A stretch of DNA of 64,000 nt from an uncultured Fidelibacterota bacterium (GTDB taxonomy: Bacteria; Fidelibacterota; UBA8477; JABMPR01), in the NCBI GenBank assembly GCA_937888365.1, contig CALBFA010000103.1, positions 1 to 64,000 of the forward strand. Reading direction: 5' to 3'. The translations under genes and the position numbers were made by a program. This document shows positions 50,639 to 59,943 of the stretch, one piece after another; the first letter of the stretch is position 1; each line of letters starts with the position of its first letter. The notes beneath the pieces were generated by a model, which was not told the origin of the DNA, did no database searches, and was given only the letters and a program-made list of their open reading frames with translations.

Positions 50639-52729
50639 ATGAAAAAAATTCAATTTATTTTCGGAATCCATAATCACCAACCTGTCGGTAATTTTGACGA
50701 TGTATTCCATTTCGCTTGCGACAAAAGTTATATCCCATTTATGGATGTCCTTGAAAAGCATCCAAGTATTTCTATGGCAATCCATTTTACAGGCTCGCTC
50801 ATTGAATGGCTCGATATTCATCGGCCTGAGGTCATGGCGCAATTGAAAAGATTAGTGCAGCGCGGTAATATTGAACTTCTCGGTGCCGGATTCTATGAGC
50901 CCATTTTATCGATGATTCCTAATGAAGACAAAGTCGGCCAAATCAAAATGATGCGGCAATATTTTCAGGATAAATTTCACTATGATATCCATGGTTCATG
51001 GCTGACTGAGCGTGTTTGGGAACCGCATCTAGTCCAACCAATTGCCGATAGTGGCATTCAATATGTTGTCGTTGATGACTATCATTTCAGCACAGCAGGC
51101 ATCCCAAAAGAAGATTTGACAGGCTATTATTTAACCGAAGAAAATGGTCAACGACTGGGTGTTTTTCCTATTAGTCAAGAATTGCGCTATAAAATGCCGT
51201 TTGAAGATCCGCAAGCGACGATTGATGAATTACGAAAGCATGCAACAGAAGAGGGCAATAATGTCTTGGTAATGGCAGATGATGGTGAAAAATTCGGACT
51301 TTGGCCCCAAACATACGAAACCGTTTATGAACAAAAATGGCTCGATAGATTCTTTACAGCTCTAGAAGATAACAGCGACTGGATTAAGACCACTACCTTT
51401 AAAAATTACTATACCACACAACATTCTCGCGGACTTGTCTATTTACCAACGGCAAGCTATTTTGAGATGTCACAATGGACATTACCTGCCAAATTAGGTA
51501 TCGAACTAGAATCGTTTGTACACGAATTAGAGGATGAAAACAAAATGGAAAAACTTCGTCCTTTTGTTAGAGGTGGCATGTGGCGTAACTTTTTTACAAA
51601 ATATGAAGAAGCGAATTGGATGCAAAAACGGATGCAAAGCGTGTCGAATCGTGTCCGAGATGCAAAACCACTTTTAACGGAAGAACAATTTAATAGTGCG
51701 ACGGATGCTATATACCATGCGCAATGTAATTGTGGATATTGGCATGGCGTTTTCGGCGGTCTTTATTTGCCTCATTTGCGACATGGACTCTATGAAAATA
51801 TTCTCAAAGCCGAAAAAATCTTAAATAGTCTTGATGCAGAACATAAAATTCAGACAAAAGATATCGACTTTGATGGTGCGAACGAAATTCAAATGACAAG
51901 CGAGACACTTCAACTCTTTTTGCAGGAAAAGGGAGGCATTATTCGGGAGATAGATTATTTGCCCGCCCATTTCAATGTGTCGAACACATTGCGTCGATAC
52001 GGTGAATCCTATCATCATAAGCTTGCATTGGCGAATAATGACGACACATCAGGGAAATCGATTCATGACATTATATTGACGAAGGAAAAGGGTCTCCAAG
52101 ACAAGCTTTTCGTTGATGCCTTGCCACGATTCTCGTTTCAGGACCATTTTTTAGCTCTAGGCGAGTTGGAGTCAGATTTTTATAGGGGATGTCTTGCGGA
52201 ACAAAGTGATTTCTATAAACAACGCTTTGAGAGTGACATCATGGGTTCTAGTGTGCAATTTTCGGCTGCTGGACGAGTACATAATTTGCCATTTCAATTA
52301 AAAAAATCTGTTTCTCTGAAAGACGACGAAATAGCGTTATCCGTTACGATATTAAATCAAAGTACGGAAACTTATTCGGGTGTATATGGGATGGAATTTA
52401 ATTTCGGATTATTGGGTGGAAATAGTCCTGATCGATATTACGATCTGCCTGAAGTGAATAAAACAGGTGAAACGCTCAACACACAATCGACGGATAAAGG
52501 CATCACGAAAATTGCTTTAATAGACGAATGGGACAATCTCAAAATTAATCTTTCTTGGGACAAACCCGCAGAAATGATTCGCGCTCCCATTGAGACAATT
52601 TCTATGTCAGAAGCGGGTTTTGAGCGCATTTATCAAGCATCAAGTTTACTTTGGAATACTACGGTTCAAATCAATCCAAATGAAGAGTTATCATTTAATT
52701 TCAAAATAAAAATTACATCATTTAAATAA
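50639..52729 (+). CDS. GH57 4-alpha-glucanotransferase/alpha-amylase
   Basis: Breaks and re-forms alpha-1,4-glucan bonds in glycogen or maltodextrin. It has GH57 region I GIHNHQPVGNF, the nucleophile in WLTERVWEPH (Glu124) and the acid/base in MADDGEKFG (Asp214). These positions agree closely with the Thermococcus 4-alpha-glucanotransferase (Glu123, Asp214), and total length (696 against about 660) and the C-terminal beta-sandwich (DUF1925/1926-like) support the same subfamily. No signal peptide is seen, so it acts in the cytoplasm on stored glucan. It starts 27 bases after pyk and precedes the phosphorylase by 36 bases. Confidence 0.9.
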   Translation: MKKIQFIFGIHNHQPVGNFDDVFHFACDKSYIPFMDVLEKHPSISMAIHFTGSLIEWLDIHRPEVMAQLKRLVQRGNIELLGAGFYEPILSMIPNEDKVGQIKMMRQYFQDKFHYDIHGSWLTERVWEPHLVQPIADSGIQYVVVDDYHFSTAGIPKEDLTGYYLTEENGQRLGVFPISQELRYKMPFEDPQATIDELRKHATEEGNNVLVMADDGEKFGLWPQTYETVYEQKWLDRFFTALEDNSDWIKTTTFKNYYTTQHSRGLVYLPTASYFEMSQWTLPAKLGIELESFVHELEDENKMEKLRPFVRGGMWRNFFTKYEEANWMQKRMQSVSNRVRDAKPLLTEEQFNSATDAIYHAQCNCGYWHGVFGGLYLPHLRHGLYENILKAEKILNSLDAEHKIQTKDIDFDGANEIQMTSETLQLFLQEKGGIIREIDYLPAHFNVSNTLRRYGESYHHKLALANNDDTSGKSIHDIILTKEKGLQDKLFVDALPRFSFQDHFLALGELESDFYRGCLAEQSDFYKQRFESDIMGSSVQFSAAGRVHNLPFQLKKSVSLKDDEIALSVTILNQSTETYSGVYGMEFNFGLLGGNSPDRYYDLPEVNKTGETLNTQSTDKGITKIALIDEWDNLKINLSWDKPAEMIRAPIETISMSEAGFERIYQASSLLWNTTVQINPNEELSFNFKIKITSFK

Positions 52730-52765
52730 AAATAACATGAATTCACTAGATGGAGCTTTAATCCT

Positions 52766-54412
52766 ATGACAAAAATAAACCCCAAAGTTGCATATTTTTC
52801 CGCGGAAATCGGTATTTCACCGAGCTTGCATACCTATAGTGGGGGGCTCGGTGTTTTAGCAGGTGACCATATTAAAGCCGCTACTGACCAAGAAATTCCC
52901 CTCGTTGCTATTACTCTAATGTATAAGCAAGGTTATTTTACACAGCGTATGGATGATGTAGGCATGCAAAAAGAATATTATTCTGACTTTGATCCCGATC
53001 CACTACTTACGAGACATCCTGAAAAAGTAAAGTTAACATTGCGTAAACGCCCTGTTTACATTCAAGCTTGGGAGCATAGTGTAAAGGGACTCAATGGGAA
53101 TAAAAATTCAGTATTCTTCTTAGATACTGACTTACCTGAAAATCATCCTGAGGATCGGAAAATAACACTTCGTCTTTATTCCGGCGATAAAGATCATCGG
53201 ATTTTACAAGAGGCGATTCTTGGTTTTGGTGGTATTCGGATGCTTGAGAAGCTTGGATTTTCAGATATTGAAACGTATCACATGAACGAAGGTCATTGTT
53301 CATTTTTAACATTGGAATTATTAAAAAAATTCAAGTATGATGAAGATGAAGTTCGCAAGCATTGCGTTTTCACAACACATACTCCAGTTCCTGCTGGCCA
53401 TGATCATTTTGGATTGGAACGCGTTGAAAAACTTCTTGGGCACCTCACGCCAAAAGACATTAAGCTTCCTTCCCTTGTATTGAGCTCGCGTGTTCATATG
53501 ACTGAACTTGGACTGCATTTTAGCCGTGAAGCGAATGGTGTTTCAAAATTACACGGTGTCGTTGCTAGGGAACAATTCCCTCTATCCAAAATCGGCCATA
53601 TTACGAACGGTGTCTATCACAAGTATTGGATGGGCAAAATGTTTAAGGAATTGTATGATCGTCATTTCCCTGATTGGCGTCAAAATCCGTATCGCTTGAT
53701 GGACATCGACAAAATTTCCGATGAAGAATTAATGCATGCTCATCAAGGACAAAAATCATTTTTATTGGATTATGCCAATTCTCAAACCCAACGAGCATTG
53801 TCAAATGATGTTTTGACAATAGGATTTGCACGTCGAGCCGCATCCTATAAACGCGCATGGTTAATTTTTAAAGATATGGAGCGTTTGCAGTCCATTGCAC
53901 ATAAGAAAATCCAATTTATTTTCGCTGGCAAAGCCCATCCAATGGATGATCATGGGAAGGCGATACTTCAAGAAATCATTCAAAATTCTGAAAAACTTCG
54001 GGGATTCGTAAAAGTTGTTTTTTTGGAAAATTACAATATGTGGCTTGGCAAACTCATTACATCCGGTGTTGATGTTTGGTTAAACACACCGCTACGTCCA
54101 AACGAAGCTTCAGGGACATCTGGCATGAAAGCCGCTATTAATGGTATCCCAAATTTATCAGTTGTGGATGGTTGGTGGGCTGAAGGTGTTGATGAAGGGA
54201 AAAATGGTTGGGCTGTCGGGAATCCTGATTTCCCTGATGATGACTCGGATGCGGAACATTTATATCAACTTCTAGAAGAAAAAGTCATTCCTGCCTATTA
54301 TGGAAAAAATGGTGAATGGATGCAAATGATGCGCGCTTCTATAAAAGCAGGTATCCATTTTACAGCCTATCGTATGGTAAAAGAATACAACGAACGGTAT
54401 TATAAAGCTTAA
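52766..54412 (+). CDS. glgP: Alpha-glucan phosphorylase (GT35)
   Basis: Releases glucose-1-phosphate from glycogen or maltodextrin. It has the N-terminal VAYFSAEIGISPSLHTYSGGLGVLAG of the short alpha-glucan phosphorylases, ETYHMNEGHCSFL, FTTHTPVPAGHDHF and IGHITNGVYHKYW. The pyridoxal phosphate site is EASGTSGMKAAINGIPNLSV with Lys455. At 548 residues it is of the short type without the long N-terminal extension of classical glycogen phosphorylase (about 800 residues). It ends the TrmB-gap-pyk-GH57 block, and the terminator behind it closes the unit. With glgAC at 14-17 kb, synthesis and breakdown are both encoded. Confidence 0.93.
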   Translation: MTKINPKVAYFSAEIGISPSLHTYSGGLGVLAGDHIKAATDQEIPLVAITLMYKQGYFTQRMDDVGMQKEYYSDFDPDPLLTRHPEKVKLTLRKRPVYIQAWEHSVKGLNGNKNSVFFLDTDLPENHPEDRKITLRLYSGDKDHRILQEAILGFGGIRMLEKLGFSDIETYHMNEGHCSFLTLELLKKFKYDEDEVRKHCVFTTHTPVPAGHDHFGLERVEKLLGHLTPKDIKLPSLVLSSRVHMTELGLHFSREANGVSKLHGVVAREQFPLSKIGHITNGVYHKYWMGKMFKELYDRHFPDWRQNPYRLMDIDKISDEELMHAHQGQKSFLLDYANSQTQRALSNDVLTIGFARRAASYKRAWLIFKDMERLQSIAHKKIQFIFAGKAHPMDDHGKAILQEIIQNSEKLRGFVKVVFLENYNMWLGKLITSGVDVWLNTPLRPNEASGTSGMKAAINGIPNLSVVDGWWAEGVDEGKNGWAVGNPDFPDDDSDAEHLYQLLEEKVIPAYYGKNGEWMQMMRASIKAGIHFTAYRMVKEYNERYYKA

Positions 54413-54432
54413 AATAAACAAATAATAATATT

Positions 54433-54460
54433 AAAAAGGGCTCAATTTGATCCCTTTTTA
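54433..54460 (+). terminator. Terminator after glgP
   Basis: AAAAAGGG pairs with CCCTTTTT, with partial pairing of TCAA and TTGA inside, and the second arm provides the T run. It marks the end of the glycolysis/glycogen block. Confidence 0.85.
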
Positions 54461-54496
54461 ATAATAAATATTATTACACTTCATCGTTTTCCAAAC

Positions 54497-54504
54497 TATC
54501 TTTG
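54497..54504 (+). promoter_or_regulatory. TAnnTTTG promoter element before the FecR-domain gene
   Basis: TATCTTTG lies 45 bases before the ATG and matches the Bacteroidetes -7 consensus TAnnTTTG. The expected TTG at -33 is not obvious. The same octamer is found before the toxin-antitoxin operon. AGGAGA before the ATG is a good ribosome-binding site. Confidence 0.4.
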
Positions 54505-54549
54505 CGGGAAAATGAAACGTTATATCTATAATGAGAAATAGGAGAGACT

Positions 54550-56904
54550 ATGATGTTTAGGTACAGTTTAAAAATTGCAGTTATTTTGGTAGTACTAGTA
54601 AGTCAAACATTTGCTGACAAGCTAGCCGTAATATCGAAAGTGCAAGGCGATGTTATGTTGAAAAAATCAGGTACATTTGAATATGATGTTCAAGCCAGCC
54701 TCGGTACAATTATCGAAGATGGTGATCGTGTTAAAGTTGGCGAAGGCTTTGCCGTATTATTTTTAGTTGATGACAAAAGTCAATTAAAACTGCGCCCTAA
54801 TACGGACATGGGTTTACGTTTGACACCAAACGATAATGGTGAATCTTTTCACGTCAGCTTGGATTATGGCCAATTATTGACGGAATATAATAAAACTTCC
54901 GATTATGGTTTTACGCTCCAGACACCTACGTCAGTTGCTTCTATTAAAGGAACCAAGTTTTGGACAAATTCTGGGGAAGATGGTGACCAAGTTGTTGTTG
55001 TCGAGGGTCTCGTTGAAGTCGCCAACAGCATTACGGGAATGACCGTAGATGTACCGGCTGGCGAAACAGCAAATTCGACAAATTCTGGTGGTCTGGATTC
55101 AGGACCAAGTGAAGATGGAGACATTCCACTCGATCCTGAAGAAGAATTTGGCGATGCAGGTGACGAAGAAACAAGTGATGAAGTCGCAACGGACAGTACC
55201 GCTACAGATAGTACTATTACAGGTGATGAAGATATCGTAATTGAAGAAACATTAGTGGAAGAAGATGCTGAAGATTATGGCGTTACACCTCCAAATGTTA
55301 CTGCCCCTACTGACATGCCTCCAAGTTCTGAAACTGAAACTGAAACTGAAACTGAAGAAGAAGGTGGAGGTGGATTACTCGGCAAGTTGGGTGAAAATGT
55401 TGGTATGAATGCTGGCTTTGGAGCTGTCACGATTGACGGTAAACTTTATAATCAAATCGCATTACGCCCCGATATTAATATCGGGAAATTAGGTGTCGGT
55501 TTAGACGTAATTTTATATATGGATGAAGATGGAAATATCCGTAAAGACGATTGGAATGATGCGGGTGATATTCTCGATAAAATAATGTACGTTCGATGGG
55601 GAGCTCCTGGTGATCCTCTTTTCGCTAGAGTTGGAACCTTAACAAATTCCACCTTAGGCTATGGTCTATTTATGACAGGATATAACAACGCTATGGAATA
55701 TCCATCCATTAAAAAAATAGGGACGCATTTTGGTGGAAAAGTTGGTCCTGTAGGTATTGAAGCACTTATAGCTGACTTCAAAGAATTCACAACGGATCCC
55801 GAATTGGCATTTGGATTAGGAGGAATTCGGGCTACTTATTCTTTAGGCAAATTAGCGATTGGTGCGACGTTAGTTTCGGATCAAAACCAATATCTTGGAC
55901 TAAAAGATGCAGACGGCGATGGTTTCCCTGATTTAGTTGATGATTTTGCAGATGATGCATCCTACTCTAAAGATACGGATGGCGACGGACTTCCTGATGA
56001 ATCTGATGGTGATTTAGATGGTGATAACGTAACCGATGTTGTATGGGTATTTAATGATGGCAATACAATAGATATTTCTGAGACAGAAATCTCAGGATAT
56101 ACCGAATATCCTCTGGATACATCTATTGATGCTAAAAACGACCCATTTAATATACATGATAATCCTCGTGGCATTTATGGACTCAGTTTTGACGTTGGTT
56201 ATCCTGTTTTAAATAAGGATTGGCTGAACTTATTTATTTTTAGTGAATTCGGTACCTATATGGGCGGACAAGACAGTTCCTACGTAAAAAATGATAGTGA
56301 TATTTTTGAATTAATACCAAATGAATACGGATGGGGACTTGCCGCACCAGGCATCAGAGCGAATCTATTTAAAATTGTTGATATGAGTCTCGAATATAGA
56401 ATGACAGGCGGTAACTTTGTTTATGGTCTTTTTGATCAAAACTATGATATCGAGCGCGTTTCATTTGTAAATGTTGATGGCGTTGGTTTATCACCTCAAA
56501 CACGTTATGAAAAATTACATCATACACCTTCTCTTGGGGGTGTTTTTGGATCTCTCAATGTTAATCTTTTTAATGTTGTGACAATCATGGGTGGTTATCA
56601 AGATATGCGTTCTGGCGACGGTACAGAAGTGAAGGGTATTATGGCCGAAGCCGGTATAAAACCTGATCTTATTCCAAAAGTTAAAGGTGCAAAAGCATTC
56701 TTAAACAGAATGAACGTGGGCGATCCATGGGATTTAAAATCGGAAGGAACATTGATGGGATACCAATTGTCCATTGATATGGGCGGAGCTCTTTTGACTT
56801 GGAATTACCGTCAATCATTCCGCGATTTAGATGGTAGTGGCATTATCGATCAAGATAATGAAACGATTACGACAGTATCTATTGAAACTGGAATTTCGTT
56901 TTAA
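54550..56904 (+). CDS. FecR-domain protein fused to an outer-membrane barrel
   Basis: Predicted outer-membrane protein. A signal peptide (residues 1-22) is followed by a FecR domain (about 25-175: VISKVQGDVMLKK, GDRVKVGEGFAVLFLVDDKS, TPTSVASIKGTKFWT, VEVANSITG). A very acidic linker (about 180-275) includes the repeat ETETETETE, and a glycine-rich GGGGLLGKLGENV leads to a long beta-strand region with porin-like strands up to the C-terminal phenylalanine (IETGISF). A thrombospondin-3-like calcium stretch, DTDGDGLPDESDGDLDGD, lies in the barrel part. No FecI sigma factor is nearby, so the FecR domain is unlikely to be an anti-sigma factor here. A terminator follows. Confidence 0.75.
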   Translation: MMFRYSLKIAVILVVLVSQTFADKLAVISKVQGDVMLKKSGTFEYDVQASLGTIIEDGDRVKVGEGFAVLFLVDDKSQLKLRPNTDMGLRLTPNDNGESFHVSLDYGQLLTEYNKTSDYGFTLQTPTSVASIKGTKFWTNSGEDGDQVVVVEGLVEVANSITGMTVDVPAGETANSTNSGGLDSGPSEDGDIPLDPEEEFGDAGDEETSDEVATDSTATDSTITGDEDIVIEETLVEEDAEDYGVTPPNVTAPTDMPPSSETETETETEEEGGGGLLGKLGENVGMNAGFGAVTIDGKLYNQIALRPDINIGKLGVGLDVILYMDEDGNIRKDDWNDAGDILDKIMYVRWGAPGDPLFARVGTLTNSTLGYGLFMTGYNNAMEYPSIKKIGTHFGGKVGPVGIEALIADFKEFTTDPELAFGLGGIRATYSLGKLAIGATLVSDQNQYLGLKDADGDGFPDLVDDFADDASYSKDTDGDGLPDESDGDLDGDNVTDVVWVFNDGNTIDISETEISGYTEYPLDTSIDAKNDPFNIHDNPRGIYGLSFDVGYPVLNKDWLNLFIFSEFGTYMGGQDSSYVKNDSDIFELIPNEYGWGLAAPGIRANLFKIVDMSLEYRMTGGNFVYGLFDQNYDIERVSFVNVDGVGLSPQTRYEKLHHTPSLGGVFGSLNVNLFNVVTIMGGYQDMRSGDGTEVKGIMAEAGIKPDLIPKVKGAKAFLNRMNVGDPWDLKSEGTLMGYQLSIDMGGALLTWNYRQSFRDLDGSGIIDQDNETITTVSIETGISF
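55330..55353 (+). repeat. In-frame (GAAACT)4 microsatellite
   Basis: Four perfect GAAACT units encode Glu-Thr pairs in the acidic linker of the FecR-domain protein. Unit gain or loss would change linker length without a frameshift. Confidence 0.8.
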
Positions 56905-56923
56905 TTTTTAAAGTTTAATGTAT

Positions 56924-56957
56924 AAAAAGCCACTCAATACAAAAGGGTGGCTTTTTA
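56924..56957 (+). terminator. Terminator after the FecR-domain gene
   Basis: AAAAAGCCACTC pairs with GGGTGGCTTTTT (one G-U pair) around a 9-base loop; the arm itself ends in five T residues. Confidence 0.88.
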
Positions 56958-57012
56958 ATTTAATATGCTGTACTAAATTATCTAATCTTATGCAGTTTCA
57001 AAAAGCATAAAC

Positions 57013-59904
57013 ATGAAAGATAAATTTCACATTTTTAAACGATACTTAATTGTTCACTTAATTCTTTTATGGTTTGGAAATTCTTTTTCCCAAGAATTAC
57101 CGATTCGTGTGTTTTCTCCCGAAAATGATTTAGTTCAATCCCAAGTTGAAGTATTATTTCAAGACTCAAAAAATCAAATGTGGGTGGGGACTTTAGGTGG
57201 ATTGACATTATTAGTGGGAAATAGTAATTACGCATTCACGACAGCGAATGGATTATCGGATGGTGCGGTTAGAACGATTTATGAAGATTCAAATAATCGA
57301 ATGTGGTTCGGTTTGGATGGTGGATTATCATATCTAGAAAAAGATAATTGGGGCACTTTTAAGCAGATATCGAATGCACATCAATTTAAAATTAAATCAA
57401 TTATCGAGTACAAGAAGAGACTCCTTATTACTACAGCATATAATGGTATGTTTCAAATCATCGCTGATACCTTACAACGATTACCCAGATTTGAGGATTT
57501 GAAAAAAGAGACGCTTCATGCTTTTGAGGTTTATAAAGACACACTTTGGATTGCTTCAAGTCATCACTTGTATTCGTTTAGTGTAACATTAGAAAATAGA
57601 AGAGACGGAAATTTTCTCGCCCTTGCTTCGAAGGACTCAACTTTATGGATAAGTACAATCAATGGAATACTATCTTATTCCCAGAGTGGATTTAAAAGTA
57701 TTTCATCAGGAAATATATCTCTCCAATTATCAGCTAGAGACAATCAGTTATTAGCAGCGGATTATAATGGCCTGCCGTTTATATTGAAGAACAATGATTT
57801 ATTCGTTTTTGACAGATCATCAGGGTTGCCAAAATATAGTTATAAAGCTGCTATTATTGACAACGAGGGAAGCTATTGGTTAGGTTCTGACGGGCATGGT
57901 TTATTTCAAATATTACCACATTCTTTTCGAAACTATACAACCATATCGGGACTTGAATCACCTATTATCAATCATATTTCTTCATTGCCCAATGGGACAA
58001 TTCTTGTGAGTACAGATTCAGGTCTTTTTATGTCAAAAGATTCGAAGTATTTTTCAAAGGTTCCGCTTCCCAAAAATATCCTCATATGGAGTTCGCATTA
58101 TTGGAGTGAAAATCATCTCATTGTTGGATCTGATGAGGAGACTTGGATTATTGAATACTCAAACAATTGGACTATGAATCATTGGGAAAAAGTATTTGAT
58201 TTTCCTGTTTTTGACTTGGCACGTGTACAAGATACGATTTGGGTCGCAACAGAAAATTATCCTCGTTATTTTGCCGATGGTTATTGGCACCTGCCTAAGG
58301 GAACGGAAAAAATAAGATCTCAAGTATGTAAATGTATCGCAACAAAAGATAGTCACGTATGGATTGGTACTTCGAATGGCTTAATAAGTGGAGATTATGG
58401 TCAACTAACACCCTATTATTTTGGGAACCAAACACAAAATAATATTTGGGATCTTTTGATTGACGGATCATACAATGTACATTTGGCGACGAATGGTGGA
58501 TATATTGTAAAAGATGCGTCCTCAGGTGGCCTATTAAAAAAAACAGATATTAGTGATGGCTTGCCGTCTAATATTATATTTTCAATTGGACAAACATCCA
58601 AAAAGAACATCATCCTAGGAACTGCAAACGGATTGGTCATTCAAGATATCAATGGCGTAATGTTGAATTATACGACTAAAGACGGCCTCCCGAGCAATGA
58701 GTTTAACGGTGGAGCATTACAGAATCTAGGAAACAACATTTGGATTGGATCTATGGGTGGTCTTACCCATTTCAAAATAGATGCAATTACAAAAACGAAA
58801 TTTGAAACAAGTTTAATATTTTATTATTTTGAAAATAACGAATCTGTAGCTTCATTTAAAAATAACTATCGAACCAATCATCCAAATCTTCGAATACAAG
58901 TGGAATCGACCAGCCTAATTAATCACAATAATCAAATACAATACAGATTATTAAGTGAAACAAAAACAAAATGGAAAGCAATAAATAAAGATAATTCGGT
59001 GGAACTTAGCGCGCTTGCTCCCGGTGATTACACACTCAATTTTAGATTAAAAAATAATGCAGGTTTTGAGGAATCGATTGAGACTCTATCCTTTACTATT
59101 CTAGTGCCCTTGTGGCAGCGTTCTTGGTTTTATGCGCTCTTAGCGATCATCTCATTTGTTATCGCAGCCAAAGTGTCTTCTGTTTTAGTTATAATCAAAA
59201 CAGAACGAGCATTAGCTGCTCGACATGCCGAGGAAATTGAGATGACGCGTATTTTTTCCGCATCACTTGATCAGAATGTAGATATTAAGATTCCAGGATT
59301 GGATGTTGAAATAAAATCAATAGGCCAGCATGAATATTCAGGCGATTTCAGTGGCATATTAAAGCGCAATGACCATCTATTTGTTTTTGTAGTTGGTGAT
59401 GTCTCTGGTCATGGCTTAGAAACGAGTTACCTCAATACATTTCTAAAATTTGATATTCAAATGTTAGAAAATGAGAGTTATCCACCGGAAACTTGGTTGA
59501 AAGATTTGAATGCGAAGCTGTATAGACAAAAAAATACTGGTTTAAATGTTGCCTTATCGTTGATGCGACTGGATATTGATACGTTCACGTACAAAATCAT
59601 GAGTGCGGGCATGCCAGCCCCCGTCATTATTAATCAAGATCTATTGCATTCTATTGCATTAGAACCGCAACCGCCCATTGGCGTTTTTAATGAAATGCAA
59701 TTTGAATGGGAAAGTGGAATACTTGATGAAAAATCCATAATTTGTATGTATTCTGATGGTTTGACGATTCAGAGCGAACCCCGTGGCATGGTAAGTGCAA
59801 AACCAATAATGCTACTTGAAAAATTACAAGGACTCGGATATTTTCTTCCAGGTGAAGATGATTGGACGTTTATGACCATTGCCCGAGAAAAAGAATTGCA
59901 TTAA
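57013..59904 (+). CDS. Propeller-type sensor with SpoIIE-like PP2C phosphatase output
   Basis: Membrane signalling protein. A signal peptide or first membrane helix (about 8-27) is followed by two-component-regulator propeller repeats in the periplasm (QSQVEVLFQDSKNQMWVGT, GAVRTIYEDSNNRMWFGLDG, and further copies up to about residue 600). Next come a Y_Y_Y-like domain (about 610-695) and one membrane helix at about 704-728. The cytoplasmic end (from about 755) is a PP2C/SpoIIE phosphatase with the metal aspartates in SGDFSG (Asp778), GDVSGHGLE (Asp796), YSDG (Asp915) and DDWT (Asp950). No histidine kinase or DNA-binding domain is present. It likely dephosphorylates an anti-sigma antagonist encoded elsewhere. 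Confidence 0.88.
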   Translation: MKDKFHIFKRYLIVHLILLWFGNSFSQELPIRVFSPENDLVQSQVEVLFQDSKNQMWVGTLGGLTLLVGNSNYAFTTANGLSDGAVRTIYEDSNNRMWFGLDGGLSYLEKDNWGTFKQISNAHQFKIKSIIEYKKRLLITTAYNGMFQIIADTLQRLPRFEDLKKETLHAFEVYKDTLWIASSHHLYSFSVTLENRRDGNFLALASKDSTLWISTINGILSYSQSGFKSISSGNISLQLSARDNQLLAADYNGLPFILKNNDLFVFDRSSGLPKYSYKAAIIDNEGSYWLGSDGHGLFQILPHSFRNYTTISGLESPIINHISSLPNGTILVSTDSGLFMSKDSKYFSKVPLPKNILIWSSHYWSENHLIVGSDEETWIIEYSNNWTMNHWEKVFDFPVFDLARVQDTIWVATENYPRYFADGYWHLPKGTEKIRSQVCKCIATKDSHVWIGTSNGLISGDYGQLTPYYFGNQTQNNIWDLLIDGSYNVHLATNGGYIVKDASSGGLLKKTDISDGLPSNIIFSIGQTSKKNIILGTANGLVIQDINGVMLNYTTKDGLPSNEFNGGALQNLGNNIWIGSMGGLTHFKIDAITKTKFETSLIFYYFENNESVASFKNNYRTNHPNLRIQVESTSLINHNNQIQYRLLSETKTKWKAINKDNSVELSALAPGDYTLNFRLKNNAGFEESIETLSFTILVPLWQRSWFYALLAIISFVIAAKVSSVLVIIKTERALAARHAEEIEMTRIFSASLDQNVDIKIPGLDVEIKSIGQHEYSGDFSGILKRNDHLFVFVVGDVSGHGLETSYLNTFLKFDIQMLENESYPPETWLKDLNAKLYRQKNTGLNVALSLMRLDIDTFTYKIMSAGMPAPVIINQDLLHSIALEPQPPIGVFNEMQFEWESGILDEKSIICMYSDGLTIQSEPRGMVSAKPIMLLEKLQGLGYFLPGEDDWTFMTIAREKELH

Positions 59905-59943
59905 ACAGCATGATTAACCGAAAATATAAATAAGGAAAATAAG

